Assembly: GCA_029204225.1 (NCBI GenBank)
Contig: CM055106.1
Span: 39,585,827-39,649,826 of the forward strand
Direction: 5' to 3'
Length of the DNA stretch: 64,000 bases
From: Diphasiastrum complanatum
Lineage: Eukaryota; Streptophyta; Lycopodiopsida; Lycopodiales; Lycopodiaceae
Shown here: one piece after another, positions 54,015 to 64,000 of the stretch
How the letters are laid out: every line of letters starts with the position of its first letter
Position numbering within the stretch: the stretch's first letter is position 1
Translations under genes and position numbers: made by a program
The notes under the pieces: model-generated
What the model was told of the DNA's origin: nothing
The model's input: the letters and a program-made list of their open reading frames with translations, nothing else
The model's database searches: none

Positions 54015-54436
54015 AGTTGAAATTCTATTAGAATCTAGTGTAGTATGCAGATCACATCACACAATCACCATAGCCACTTCTCACAAGCTCTCAAAGATGG
54101 CACAACAAAAGTTAATAGATTACAAAGAAACATTGTACATATAGAATATTCACAAACTGCATGAAAAGGCAGGTCTCCAACTTCGACCGACAAACTTGGG
54201 ACATGCCCCCAAGTATAGCAAGTACTGTAAATAGCTCTATACAGGCTAATTCTTCCTATGTGTGGCTACTCGGCTAACCCAAGTAGCTGGCTACGGGATC
54301 AGTGCCCGATCAATATATCCTAATGGGTCACATCCCGATCACAACCATATACAATAAACCAAATAAACTGTACACTAATTACATCATCACATTTAGAGCT
54401 TATACTAATGAATCAGATCAAAACTGATTTCTAACT
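54015..54436 (-). repeat. 5' LTR of the non-autonomous element
   Basis: It is 422 bp, matching the other LTR apart from scattered substitutions and one 47-bp deletion near 54175. The PBS for initiator-Met tRNA adjoins it at 54004-54014. Confidence 0.88.
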
Positions 54437-54441
54437 AATCA

Positions 54442-55030
54442 TGTATTGGCGAATAAAGAAAAAGGTCAGGTGTGATTTCACTACATCCTTAGCAGGTTTA
54501 TGAAGCCACATGAAGAATGCATTTGTCTGATTTTGGAGGGAAGCACCAAAATTTTTTTTGGCTAGGTTATTCATCATGAACTAGATAGCATGATCAAACC
54601 AAGCTGTTTTTGTATTTTTCAAGACATCTACACTTGAAAAAAGGGCTTTTCTAGTTCCAGATTTTGGCTTGGTGTAGATTCATTCTATTGAAGTCGGTCT
54701 CAAAATGGCCTCTAATTCTGACCTAGGTTTGCTCAGAGGGACAACACGATGGCTTGAATTTGTTCATACGAATGATGGTGTCGAAAGAAACAGGGGTCTC
54801 AAGTGAAGGCGGCTGGATTCTGGTCATAGTGGCGCCGGGAGCGGCATGGGCGCTGCTGGTGCCGGGGACAATGCTGGCGCCGGAAGTAAAGCTTGTAAAG
54901 GTAGCTTTACAACACTTCCCCTTCTTCTCGGCTGTGGAGCCCTCCTTCAGAAATGGCACAAAATCAAAGAAACAAGGTCCTCACTCGCAGCACACTCAAA
55001 ACCATGGCAAGAGCAAAAGGGAATGTTGTA
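54442..55030 (-). pseudogene. Second Penelope-like RT copy, N-terminal part
   Basis: The minus strand gives SFDTIIRMNKFKPSCCPSEQT, then a TAG, then RGHFETDFNRMNLHQAKIWN and the FFKCRC Cys cluster, down to RQYMI at 54442. This is collinear with 8610-8985 of the + copy. Upstream (54780-54960) lies an Ala/Ser-rich segment that the + copy lacks. The frame would join the segment starting at 50364 if the LTR element and one copy of the 5-bp target site were removed. Where the + copy has TAA (8736) and TAG (8970), this copy has CAA. Confidence 0.8.
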
Positions 55031-55076
55031 TCCAAGGGCCCGTAAAAGATGAGTTACCAGAAAACATTGCTAAGGT

Positions 55077-55079
<3 letters not shown>

Positions 55080-55168
<89 letters not shown>
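55080..55168 (+). repeat. (CT)n tract at the 5' edge of the LINE
   Basis: About 44 units, ending 51 bp before the LINE ORF2 ATG at 55220. Confidence 0.97.
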
Positions 55169-55171
<3 letters not shown>

Positions 55172-55219
55172 GCATTTCTCATAGAGCTGCCTTACTTTCT
55201 TCTATCCTAGTATTTGCTC

Positions 55220-56491
55220 ATGGAAGTGATCTCTTGGAATATTAGAGGACTCAACTCCCCTATCGACCGCTCTTTACTTTTCAACTATCTCTTGTCCCTC
55301 CGTCACTCCAATTTTGTGATTTGTCTTCAAGAAACCAAATTGAGCGGTTTTTTGCTTGATGTTCTCACTAAATCTTTTGCTCAACGCTCGTAGCCCTGCT
55401 AATGGTACTTGTGGAGGTTTGGTTACACTAGTCTCAAGAGATTGGAAACTAGCTTCTCATATCTCCCTTCTGGGTGGTCGTGTTAATGTTTGCTCCAAAT
55501 GTGGTTTTGTGTTCAACATCTATAATATCTACGCCCCTAACTCCTCCCTTTCCTGTATTGATCTATGGAATGACCTCTCACCTTACAATTCCCTCTCCTC
55601 TGTTCTTGCGGGTGATTTCAATATGTATCTTCACCCTCTTGATGGCCCCAACAACATCACCTTTGCTGAAAGACAAGCTTGGGACTCTTTGATGGACGGT
55701 TTTAACTGCTCTGATGCTCGTTCCCTTTGTAACTCCCCTCGTCTCCACACTTGGACCAATTATCGTCCCTCTCCCTTTTACACTTCTGCCAGACTTCATA
55801 GGTTTTACTTCCCCAATAAAGGAAACTGAACGAGCCGCATTTCGTGTAACATCATTTCTTCTCTTCCCCTCTCTGTCCACCTTCTCGTTGTTCTCAACTT
55901 CAATCTTTTCCCGGTCAAGACTTCCAAATGGCACTTGGTCTTTATTATGATTAATTCCTTGATCTGGAATAAGAATCTTCGCTCTACCCTCTCTTCCATC
56001 ATCTCCACTCTTACAAGCTTGGATGACATTATCGTTTATTTTGCTCTTTTATTCGACACCAAGGGAGACTTGCGAGCTCTTCCTCTTCCCTCCATGAATC
56101 CTCCCTTAGACAAACTCTCTCATCCATTTCCTTCGACAGAGCTCGGTCATATAATCCTACTCTCAGAGCTGATGAGTTTCTCGAAGCCTCCAACTCTCTC
56201 AGAATCATTGATCAAGCCAAAACTGTTATTCTTCGCAAAAGAACCCATCTCAATTGGCTACGAGAAGCTGACCTTCCCTCAGCCTTCTTCTTTAGAAAAC
56301 TCAAATCTCAGCAAAATCGTGAAGACGCTTGTGGGCTTTTTGTAATGGTTCTCATCTCCTCTCCACTGAAGCCATATGCCTCTCTTTCTTCAACCATTTC
56401 TCGAGTCTTTTCAACCCTATCTCGTCACCGAAAATTGCCTTACAAGACCTCCCCAACTACTGCACCTTCTCCTTACTGTTATCTTCTATTG

Positions 56492-56582
<91 letters not shown>

Positions 56583-57960
56583 CCCTCTAGATATAGAAGA
56601 ACTTCACTCTGTCTTTAAAACTAGAAACAGAGACAAAACTCCCGGCCTCGATGGTGTCACCCCTGATTTTTTCCTTGCTCACTGGCCTATCGTCGGTCCC
56701 TCCCTTCTTTTGGCCATTAACAATGCTCTTTCTACAGGCTCCTTCTCTCCTACTTTCTCCCAAGGACTGATTAAACTCATCCCTAAAGTTGACTCCCCCT
56801 CTAGAATTTTTGATTATCACCCTCTCACCATCCTACAAGATCATAGCTAAAGCTATTGCCAAGAGAATTGCCCCTCTTCTCCCCTCCCAACTCTCCAAAA
56901 GTTGGGTTGGTTTTATTAAAGGTAGATCTCTTTTCGATAACATCCTTAATGTTTGGTCAGCCATCGACTCCTCCCTTCGGTTCAATTATCCTGCCCTCCT
57001 CCTCAAGATTGACTTTGACAAAGCCTTCGACCGTATCAGCTGGAATTTTGTTTTCGCCAATATCTCTTCGTTCGGCATTCTTGCTTACCTCATTAAGCTC
57101 ATTCGGGCACTCTTTGCTCCCGCTTCCTCTTTCAGGGAGCCCTATCCCCCTCCCTCCCTATTTCTTGCGGAATCAAACAAGGTTGTCCCTTATCTCCATT
57201 TCTCTTCGTTATTGCGATGGAACCCCTCATTTATCATATCCTCAAATTTAATTTCTCTCCTTCCTTCTGCCCTTACTCTTTTCGAAGTGTCCCTATTGGC
57301 CCTCAACTTTCTGCCAATGATTTGGCTTGCGTTATCGAACTCCACCAGCACTCTACCTCCCTCCTCCATCTCGAGCTTAATCGATTTTGTGATTATTCTA
57401 ACTCTTTGATCAATTTTTAGAAATCTGACATTATTGTCCTTTCTCATGATGCCCCTTCTAATTGGTGCTTGAATCTTGGACTCAACGTTCTTCCCCACGG
57501 CACCACTGTTAGATATCTCGGCTTTCCTCTGGATGCTTCCCTTTCAAACAGCAACCGCTTCAACTGGATCATAAAGAGAATCAGTAATAAAATGCACATT
57601 TGGAATTCTTTCGACCTCTCCTTTCCTGCTAGACTTATTGTTCTCAAACACATCATCTTTGCCTACTTCACTCATTTTCTCTTCATTTGGTTTCTTCCCC
57701 CTTCTTACTCTTGGTCTATTGCCAAGTCTTTCTGAAAATTTCTCTGGAACAAGCGTAGGATATTTGTACAGCTCCCAAGAAGCTTGGGGTTTTGGTCTTC
57801 TCGATCCCTCTATTGCTTTCCTTTCCCTCCTTTACAAATGTATTCATTCCAATCTTTCTTGCCCACAACCTTGGACCCTTATGATGATTTCTATCCTCCC
57901 GTCCCTCCCTTTGTCTCAAGATAATTCCTCTGACTCCTATTTCCTTGAGTTCACTTGTTT
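55220..57960 (+). pseudogene. L1-like LINE ORF2 (AP endonuclease and reverse transcriptase), frameshifted
   Basis: The ATG at 55220 starts an endonuclease N-terminus (WNIRGLNSP, ICLQETKL), frameshifted at about 55385. It continues with NIYAPNSSLSCIDLWND, AGDFN and SARLHRFYF (55390-55829). RT follows in several frames: DKTPGLDGVTPDFFLAHWP and FSQGLIKLIPK (about 56630-56790), then IIAKAIAKRI, VGFIKGRSLFDNIL and KIDFDKAFDRISWNF (about 56835-57050). The YADD/FADD block reads SANDLACV (about 57312), so a catalytic Asp is lost. A C-terminal region with RYLGFPLD and SFPARLIVLKHI follows (57510-57660). A (CT)n run at 56494-56579 is embedded in the coding region. The 3' end is lost where the Copia relic begins (about 57983). 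Confidence 0.9.
56494..56579 (+). repeat. (CT)n tract inside the LINE coding region
   Basis: About 43 units, reading as a Ser-Leu run in the RT frame. Confidence 0.97.
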
Positions 57961-57982
57961 GTCTTTCTTCTTCTCCATATCT

Positions 57983-59450
57983 TCACTATGTAATAAAACC
58001 ACCACGTGGTGCTAAATCTAAAGCTTTGCATAAAGCTTCAAATCTAACTCTAGGCAACGGCTTAGTGAAGAGGTCCGCAATATTATCCTCCGTAGGACAA
58101 TACTCAAGTAAAATGTCGCCATCATGAAGACTCTCCCGAACAAAGTGATAGTGGATCTCGATGTGCTTCGTCCTCGCATGAAAAACAAGATTTCGTGCAA
58201 TGGCAATAGCACTCTGACTATCACTTAAAATAAGAGTGGTTGAGGGCTTGCCAAACTTCATGTTAACAAGTAGTCTTCTCAGCCATAAACACTCTATTGT
58301 GGCTGAAAATATCGCTCTATATTATGCTTCACTAAAAGAAGTAGCAACAACGGGCTGCTTTTTACTTGACTAAGAAATTGCAGAATTTCCATAAAAAATC
58401 AATGTCCACTTGTAGAGCGTCTAGTGTCTTGATCTCCACCCCAATCCAAGTCACTGAAACCAACCAAACATGATTCATTACAAGCAGGAAAAACCAGCCA
58501 TGACTTCTTGTTCCTTGAAGATATCGAAAGATCCTCTTCAACGCTTTCCAATGTGATGTCATTGGGGCATGCATGAATTGACTCGTGAGTGAGACACTAT
58601 AAGAAATGTCTGGTCTTGAATTACATAGGTAAATGAGACAGCCAATAGCTTGACAATGTAAAGTAGTATCAAATGGTTCACCATCACCTTGACTACTTAA
58701 TTTAAGGCCTGTCTCCATAGGTGTAGCAACCAGCTTGCAATCTTCCATCTTGAACTGCTTCAAAATCTACCCAATGTAGCATTCTCGAGAGATGAAAATT
58801 CCAACCCCTTTTTGTACAAATTCAAGACCAAGACAAAAGTGCAATAGGCCTAAATCTAAGACTTCAAAAACCATACCAAGATCAAGTATTACGACATCAA
58901 TCTGCTGCTCATTACTTCCCGTAATAATAATATCATTAACATAAAGCAAAATGATGATGATATAATCTGAAGTATGCTTGACATAAAGAGTAGATTTGCT
59001 AGGACTACCCACGATCACAAAAATAGGCATGTATCTTTTGATTTCACATCCTTGGGGCTTGCTTCAGTCCATAAAGTGCCTTCTTGAGAAGACACACTTT
59101 ATTTTCTTGGCCTTTAACCAAAAAACCATCAGGTTGGTGAAGGTACACTTTCTCATTGAGATCACCATTGAGGAATGTTGTCTTTATGTCGAGTTGTCAC
59201 AAATGCCAACCAAAATGGGCAGCCAAAGAGGTTACTACCCTCATGGTAGTCATTTGAACAGTAGGAGAAAAAGTCTCCTTTTAATCAATCCCCTTTTGCT
59301 GAGCATAGCCTTTGGCAACAAGCCTTGCCTTGTACCTTTCAATGACACCATCTGCCTTATACTTGAGATTGGCAACAAGTTGGATCGAGCCATAATCCTA
59401 GCAGATGGGAAGCAAAGTGTTGGAAAGGCCTTTTGTCCAAAGAACTCTAC
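57983..59450 (-). pseudogene. Copia RT/RNase H relic abutting the LINE
   Basis: Minus-strand frames give, from right to left, AQQKGID-like and NGDLNEKVYLHQPDGF-like RT sequence (59320-59130), then ILLYVNDIIITGSNEQQID (YVDD changed to YVND) and LDLGLLHFCLGLEF (58960-58800). Next come KMEDCKLVATPMETGLKLS, RPDISYSVSLTSQFMHAP and HWKALKRIFRYLQGTRSHG (58750-58500). The RNase H end follows: ILSDSQSAIAIARNLVFHARTKHIEI and NIADLFTKPLPRVRFE (58230-58010). Several frameshifts are present. It is a different Copia lineage from the 32459-37815 element. No LTR was recognised next to it. Confidence 0.88.
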
Positions 59451-60650
59451 TGTAAGTCCGATCAGCTAATTTTATAAGTGGAGGGGAACTATCACACACA
59501 CCTCTCTCTTGGGGCAAATTTTGAATGAAAGTTGATCAAAACGGGGGCAAATTCAAGGTGACCTAGCCATACTCACACGAGGAGACTGGCGAATTTTGGA
59601 CCTAATAAGTTGACAAGTTTTTGTTGTGGAAAGGAAAGCTTGTTATAGGCTTTCTCTAGACCAGCAATGATGAGGAAAGATATGAGTACGCTGGCTTGTG
59701 TTACGTGTAAGGCAGCTGATCAATGAAGGAACTGTGAAAGTTGAGTCTTGCATGAGAGACTTGGTATTTCGAACGGACGCTAAGGGACAGTTCGTGTTGA
59801 GATCAGACTAGTGCAAACTCTGGTGCATGTGTCTGATTCAAAGAGAGCTACTTGAAGCCAAGCTCGATGTACACTTCTTGTTTTGACTGTGAGGCAACTG
59901 ACCAGTGATGGAATTGTGAAAGTCAAGTTTTGCGTGACGGACATGGTGCTTCAAACAAACGTGAAGAGATAGTTCGTATGCGGATCAAATTGGTGCGACC
60001 CTTTGGCTCTCCACGAGGTCAATGGTTACATTTGGGCTGATTCAAAGAGCTACTTCAAGCTAAGTGAGAGGTGCATTGTGGAGTACTCAATCTTTGCCTA
60101 CCTTAAAGAGCCAAGAAGGAAATGCATCAAGATCAAGCTGGGACAAAGAGAGAAATCAAGGTGCAGAAGCAACAAGGCACGAAGTGGACCATGAAGTGAG
60201 CAATCAAACGATACATCCTTTGGCTCAGGGAGCCTTGATAGCTGTGCGGAACTGAACAAATCTGGAGCTCAGGGAGCTCAACACAAAGTGCATCAAGGAC
60301 AAATCAGGAGCTCAAAGGAGTTCCAAAGTCGAAAGTCAGAAGCGACAGGGGTGAACATTTCAAACGAAAGGCCTCTGTCACCAGTTAATAAGGTTCTTGG
60401 GTTTTACGAAAGCGATATAAAATCTACGCTTTTACCAGACAAAGAAATATTTTCAAGTTATGTAATTTTTCAGTACAAAGAGCTGAGCCTCCGACTTGTG
60501 GTGTGCCAGTTTCAATGTTAATAAAAAGTGGCCAATAAATTGAGTATTGGGCCAAGTAGCTTAAATGTATATTTATTTTAATTGGGAGACACCTTTACTT
60601 TAATCTGATATCTGATGAGGACATCAGATTTTATAAAGGTGGGGTGGATG
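59451..60650. other. Unassigned stretch
   Basis: Apart from the 190-bp duplication, this holds only short frames with no family resemblance, including an Arg/Lys/Ser-rich frame at 60003-60194. Confidence 0.5.
59690..60060 (+). repeat. Imperfect tandem duplication of about 190 bp
   Basis: Two successive units share GGCAxCTGAxCAxTGAxGGAA, AGTTCGT, and GATTCAAAGAG followed by AGCTACTT. They are diverged, and no gene was recognised. Confidence 0.55.
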
Positions 60651-60775
60651 TTATAAAGCTACCTTTACAAGCTTTACTTCCGGCGCCATTGGTGCCAGCA
60701 TTGTCCCCGGCACCAGCAGTGCCCCTGCTGCTCCCGGCGCCACTGTGACCAGAATCTAGCCGGCGGCAAGTTTCT
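60651..60775 (+). repeat. GGCGCC-rich fragment shared (inverted) with 54820-54915
   Basis: The segment starting AAAGCTACCTTTACAAGC and continuing through CCGGCGCCA and CATTGTCCCCGGCACCAGC is found reversed at 54820-54915. There it lies upstream of the Penelope-like N-terminal fragment. Confidence 0.7.
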
Positions 60776-60953
60776 ATGGCTGAAAATCTTTGATCGGTTC
60801 TAGCGAAGTCCAGAGAGCTCAGATCAATGTGGAATCACCTCACACGATCTAGGCATGATTAAAGGAAGCCTGGGGATCAATAAAATCTAGAGAGAGAAAA
60901 TACTAGAGAGAGAAAAATGTGCTTTACCAGCCTGGGTAGAGTGCTTGCTATGA

Positions 60954-60978
60954 GGGGGGGGGGGGGGGGGGGGGGGGG
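60954..60978 (+). repeat. Homopolymeric G run (25 bp)
   Basis: An uninterrupted run of about 25 G. It may mark a polypurine tract or a sequencing-sensitive site. Confidence 0.9.
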
Positions 60979-61084
60979 TGCCGAATCCCACCAATACTAT
61001 AGGGGAGTGCGGGTTGCGACTCAGGGCGAGCTCCAACCAAGTCTCAGCCTCCTTTGCTGGAATGTTGTCCTGACACTCGCCTTG

Positions 61085-61740
61085 GCATGCCAGCTCCCCG
61101 GAGACTAGGGTCGGTCACACACTTGAAATGTAACCTTCTCAGATTTATCAATAAAGTGGGATTTTCCTCAAACTGACTCTGATTACCTTTTGGGTTTCAG
61201 TGTTTGGTAAAAGCGCCTGTTGTAAGGCCGCTTCAAAATTTTTGAGTTGGCACATAGTTGAGGGTCGTATCCCGGGACGCCAGCGGTATGCCGTCGGGAC
61301 CATTCGGTCCGTGGCGCCAGCGGTATGCTGTCGGGACCATTTGGGTCCAGGAACTGGTTGTCTCCATATTTGTCGTGGCTTGTGGTTCTGAGTGTTCCTC
61401 GCATGAACTTGAATGGGTTGAGCTCTTGGGGAACAGGCTCTAACCTGTCGGCTGAGTTGGATGGCTTGCTTGGGTGGAAGTTACCTGTTTATGGCTGTCC
61501 AGTCTGGCGTGGCGCCAGGTTGGCTTCCAGCGCTCGTGACGAAGCTTTCAGTTGGTTAAGTCTGATGTAAGTCAGACCGCTTGCTTGGAATGGATGTTAC
61601 TCGTTTGTAACGAAGCTTTGAGTTGGTTAAGTTTGATGTATGTCGGGCGGCTTGCTTCGAGGGAAGTCACCCACATCGGGACCCCGATATGGCATGGCGC
61701 CAGGTTGGATCTCAATGTTGGTTTTCGGAACTTTTGATGG
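61085..61740 (+). repeat. Dispersed repeat with internal tandem units, LTR-like
   Basis: It contains a polyadenylation-like phrase TTTATCAATAAAGTGGGATT (61146). It also holds three imperfect tandem units around GAGTTGGTTAAGT, GCTTGCTTGGAATGG and GATGTTACTCGTTTGTAACG. An inverted relative occupies 41610-42000 within NLP intron 3. Layout and AATAAA suggest part of an LTR, but no PBS or coding region was found next to it. Confidence 0.6.
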
Positions 61741-62630
61741 TTCCTTTTCTTTGACAGGATATTGGGTGCTTCTTTCTGCACGGTGTTCTCTGTTTGTTGT
61801 TAGTTTCCACATTTGTGATCATGTTGGAGGCAATCTTACTCATTGAGACTGAATCATCATTCCTTTCATTATTGTGGTTTGCAAGATCTACTAGTTCACT
61901 TGTATTGTTGAATGTAGTCTGGCCGCCGTTTTCTTCAGCAAAGTTATTAACTATTGGAATTGTCTCTGTCCTGCCCATAACTATCTGAATCATTTCTGGC
62001 ATAGTATTCATTTCAGGACCTTCCTGCCTAGATGTTCTGCTTATGAGGGATTGTCCGCATTGTTCTGGGCTTTTGTTGTAATCTATTCGGTCCAGCTTAT
62101 CTTTGCTACCATTCATGTATTGCTGAATCTGTTGGTTGTTTATAACACCCATTTTACCCACTGATTTGACTAAGTCTTGCGATTCTCACTCATAATTAGC
62201 AATGCTAGACGGGCTTTTTGTGCTAGGAGAAGAGGAAGTAATAGCCGCCGAGTAAAGTCCAAGCTTCCTTAGCTGCAGCGTGGAAGGACTGTCTGACTCA
62301 AGCAGGGGTCTTTGTTGCAACAAGGATCCACACAAGGTTAAAATTGTCAAAGTGGGAATTGGGAGGAGAGCAGTCTTCTCTTGGAGGAGCTCTCTATCCA
62401 GCTGGTACTCCGGGATCTGCCAAGAATGGGCAGGTCGAAGCCTTCAGGAGATTTGACCATAGCAAGAGGAGAAGGACGGAGAGATCTCTTCTTATGGATA
62501 ACTGTTTGGAAATCAAAAGAGGGAGTTAAAATCGTCTTCAATATCTAGAACCTGTCCTAAGTTAGACAGGAGGCCGAAGAGGAGACATTTAAATTTGGCT
62601 GGGAAGAAAGGGAGAGATAGGTGGACCGGG

Positions 62631-64000
62631 AGTTGTAGACGTCTGTATTCTGATCAAAGTGAGTAAACAAGCGCGATCAAACAGCGATAAAGTGCATTTA
62701 ATCACAACAAGCATATTCATCTACATTACACACAGATAGAAAAGCATGTTGATGCTATATTACATTGACACACAATAAAATAGCAATTACAACCAAAATG
62801 ATGACATAATTGGACGGCTCAAAATCATTCGTCTCCTGGACGGAACATCACGTAGAGTGTGCCTGGATGATCCATTTATACAATTCATACTTGTATTAAT
62901 TATAATAAATGTTTATCACCTAATTAGGTGAGCGGGCTGTTGTACTTGGAAGTATTTGGCTTTTGTGACAACTATACATAGTATATACGGTCAACAAATT
63001 AGGGAATGTTGACGCGGACGAGGACGTCGCAAATTTTCTCACTTCGCATTTTACGTGAAGTGGCTTTCTCTCACTTCGCAAATTCTGGCAAGTGCTTGGA
63101 ACGTTCCTCGTTGAAAATAGACGATTGTCGGGTTTTCTCTCTCTTCGGGATTTTGCAAAAAAGCTGATAGTGCCCTCAAAAAGGTGACACTATCCTTTAA
63201 AAAACCGACAGTGCCCTTAAAACAAGTTAACTTCTCTAAAATAATTGAAAGGAAGAAGTTGAAAGCAAGTGTCGCTTTTTGGAAAAAGCTGACACTGTCG
63301 CATTTCGAGAAAATGCGAAAAAGCCGACATTGTCGCAAAAAGTTGAATTTGTGGAATATGCTAAAGTGTCACTTTTTTGGGAAAAGCCGATATTGTGTAA
63401 AAGATAGTTCATTTCTACAGACTGTAGCGACACTTGGAGTATTTCTGCAGACTGTTGCGACACTTAGAGTATTTATGCAAACTGTAGAAAAAGTAATGCA
63501 AATCTGCACACTTGTTCCAAATGCTAGTTCTTGGAAGTCCTTGAAGATGGCTAAGTCTTCAAGTAATTGAACTTAACATCTGAACTTGAAATTATGATAA
63601 GATTGGTTATCCTTTGTTGGAGATCAGCCGGAAGCCCGTTGTAGACGTTCTTCAAATAATTTGGTTGTCTAAGTTGTGATTCCTGCAGGTATCAGATGAG
63701 AAGACGTAGAACCAAAGTTGGTTTCACCTGACCCTAGATCAACGATCAATAAACGTGCAGGAAGAATCATGAAATAGAAATTAGTCATTCACCAAGGAGA
63801 CAACTGTGGGCTTAATTTCCAACAGTCCTCCTTCGTCAAAGACAGCCATCGTCTGATCAGAAGCGAAGGAGTTGTAGATGTCCGTGTTCTGATCAAAGTG
63901 AGTAAACAAATGCGATCAAACATCGATAAAGTGCATTCAATCACAACAAGCATTCATCTACGTTATACACAGATAGAAAAGCATGTACTACTATATTACA
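62631..64000. repeat. Direct repeats 1239 bp apart, second cut by the window end
   Basis: Sequence from AGTTGTAGACGTCTGT (62631 to about 62762) recurs from 63870 to the end of the window at about 88-90% identity by eye. Between them, 63823-63829 reads CCAACA followed by GTCCTCCTTCGTC. On the minus strand this looks like a polypurine tract followed by TGTTGGAAATT, an LTR start. An LTR retrotransposon continuing beyond the window is a reasonable guess. Confidence 0.5.
63010..63490. repeat. Degenerate GACACTGTCGC-type short repeats
   Basis: Repeats of about 20-35 bp combine AAAAGCCGACA, TGTCGCA and CTTCGCA. The segment lies between the two direct repeats of 62631-64000. No gene was recognised in it. 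Confidence 0.5.

Larger units (their letters stand above)
50370..54436 (-). mobile_element. Non-coding LTR retrotransposon (4.07 kb) nested in the Penelope-like copy
   Basis: The LTRs at 50370-50838 and 54015-54436 are highly similar except for a 47-bp deletion in the right one. The target duplication AATCA lies at 50365-50369 and 54437-54441. On the minus strand the 5' LTR ends AACT and is followed directly by the PBS TGGTATCAGAG (54004-54014). The polypurine stretch TTAAGGGAGAG precedes the 3' LTR, which starts AGTTAGAATC. The 3.18-kb interior has no gag or pol homology and no frame above about 90 codons. It is therefore a LARD-like, non-autonomous element. The termini AGTT...AACT replace the usual TG...CA. 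Confidence 0.88.

Noticed and set aside
63184-63570. 128-codon Lys-rich frame
   Set aside because: It coincides with degenerate short repeats and has no family resemblance.

Overview
This window is nuclear DNA of a land plant with a large, transposon-rich genome. It contains intron-bearing plant genes, tRNA-iMet-primed Copia LTR retrotransposons, an L1-type LINE and very long (GA)n/(CT)n tracts. A homosporous fern or another seedless vascular plant seems most likely. This rests on the gene architecture (a small exon and a 15.5-kb intron) and the presence of Penelope-like elements, so the lineage is inference. There is one clearly recognisable host gene. No CRISPR array, operon or rRNA was seen, and I could not identify a tRNA gene by eye.

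The host gene is a NIN-like protein (NLP) transcription factor on the + strand, in four coding exons: 22675-24012, 27508-27555, 27731-28874 and 44350-45710. Splice phases agree throughout and give about 1296 residues: an NLP N-terminal GAF-like region, RWP-RK (RWPSRK at residues 860-865) and a C-terminal PB1 domain. Intron 1 (3.5 kb) holds a 5'-truncated antisense Copia. Intron 3 (15.5 kb) splits the RWP-RK domain and holds a LINE relic, an LTR with its primer-binding site, a nearly complete antisense Copia (32459-37815, 5-bp target duplication) and a Copia gag/integrase relic. A 1.7-kb minisatellite of about 59-bp units lies immediately upstream of the probable promoter.

The left arm (1-19 kb) is repeats. 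Its centrepiece is a composite at about 6325-11480: a Penelope-like reverse transcriptase copy on + joined at its 5' end to a 5'-truncated inverted copy, so that about 790-bp inverted repeats, each with a (GA/CT)n tract, form the ends. It abuts an unclassified repeat family, called element X here, with copies at 11493-14939, 47551-48796 and reversed at 17830-18830. Two of these copies end in a long CT/GA tract.

The right arm (46-64 kb) is nested transposons. A second Penelope-like copy (minus strand) is interrupted by a 4.07-kb non-coding LTR element (50370-54436) with unusual AGTT...AACT ends and an AATCA target duplication. Next come a broken L1-like LINE (55220-57960), a Copia RT/RNase H relic (57983-59450), and repeats shared in inverted orientation with 41.6-42.0 kb.

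Stretches not listed below (for example 2.2-3.2, 5.4-6.3, 15.6-17.8, 18.9-19.9, 28.9-30.1 and 45.8-47.5 kb) are AT-rich and show no coding or repeat structure that I could support. Most long open frames inside GA/CT or TA tracts are artefacts of dinucleotide repeats.
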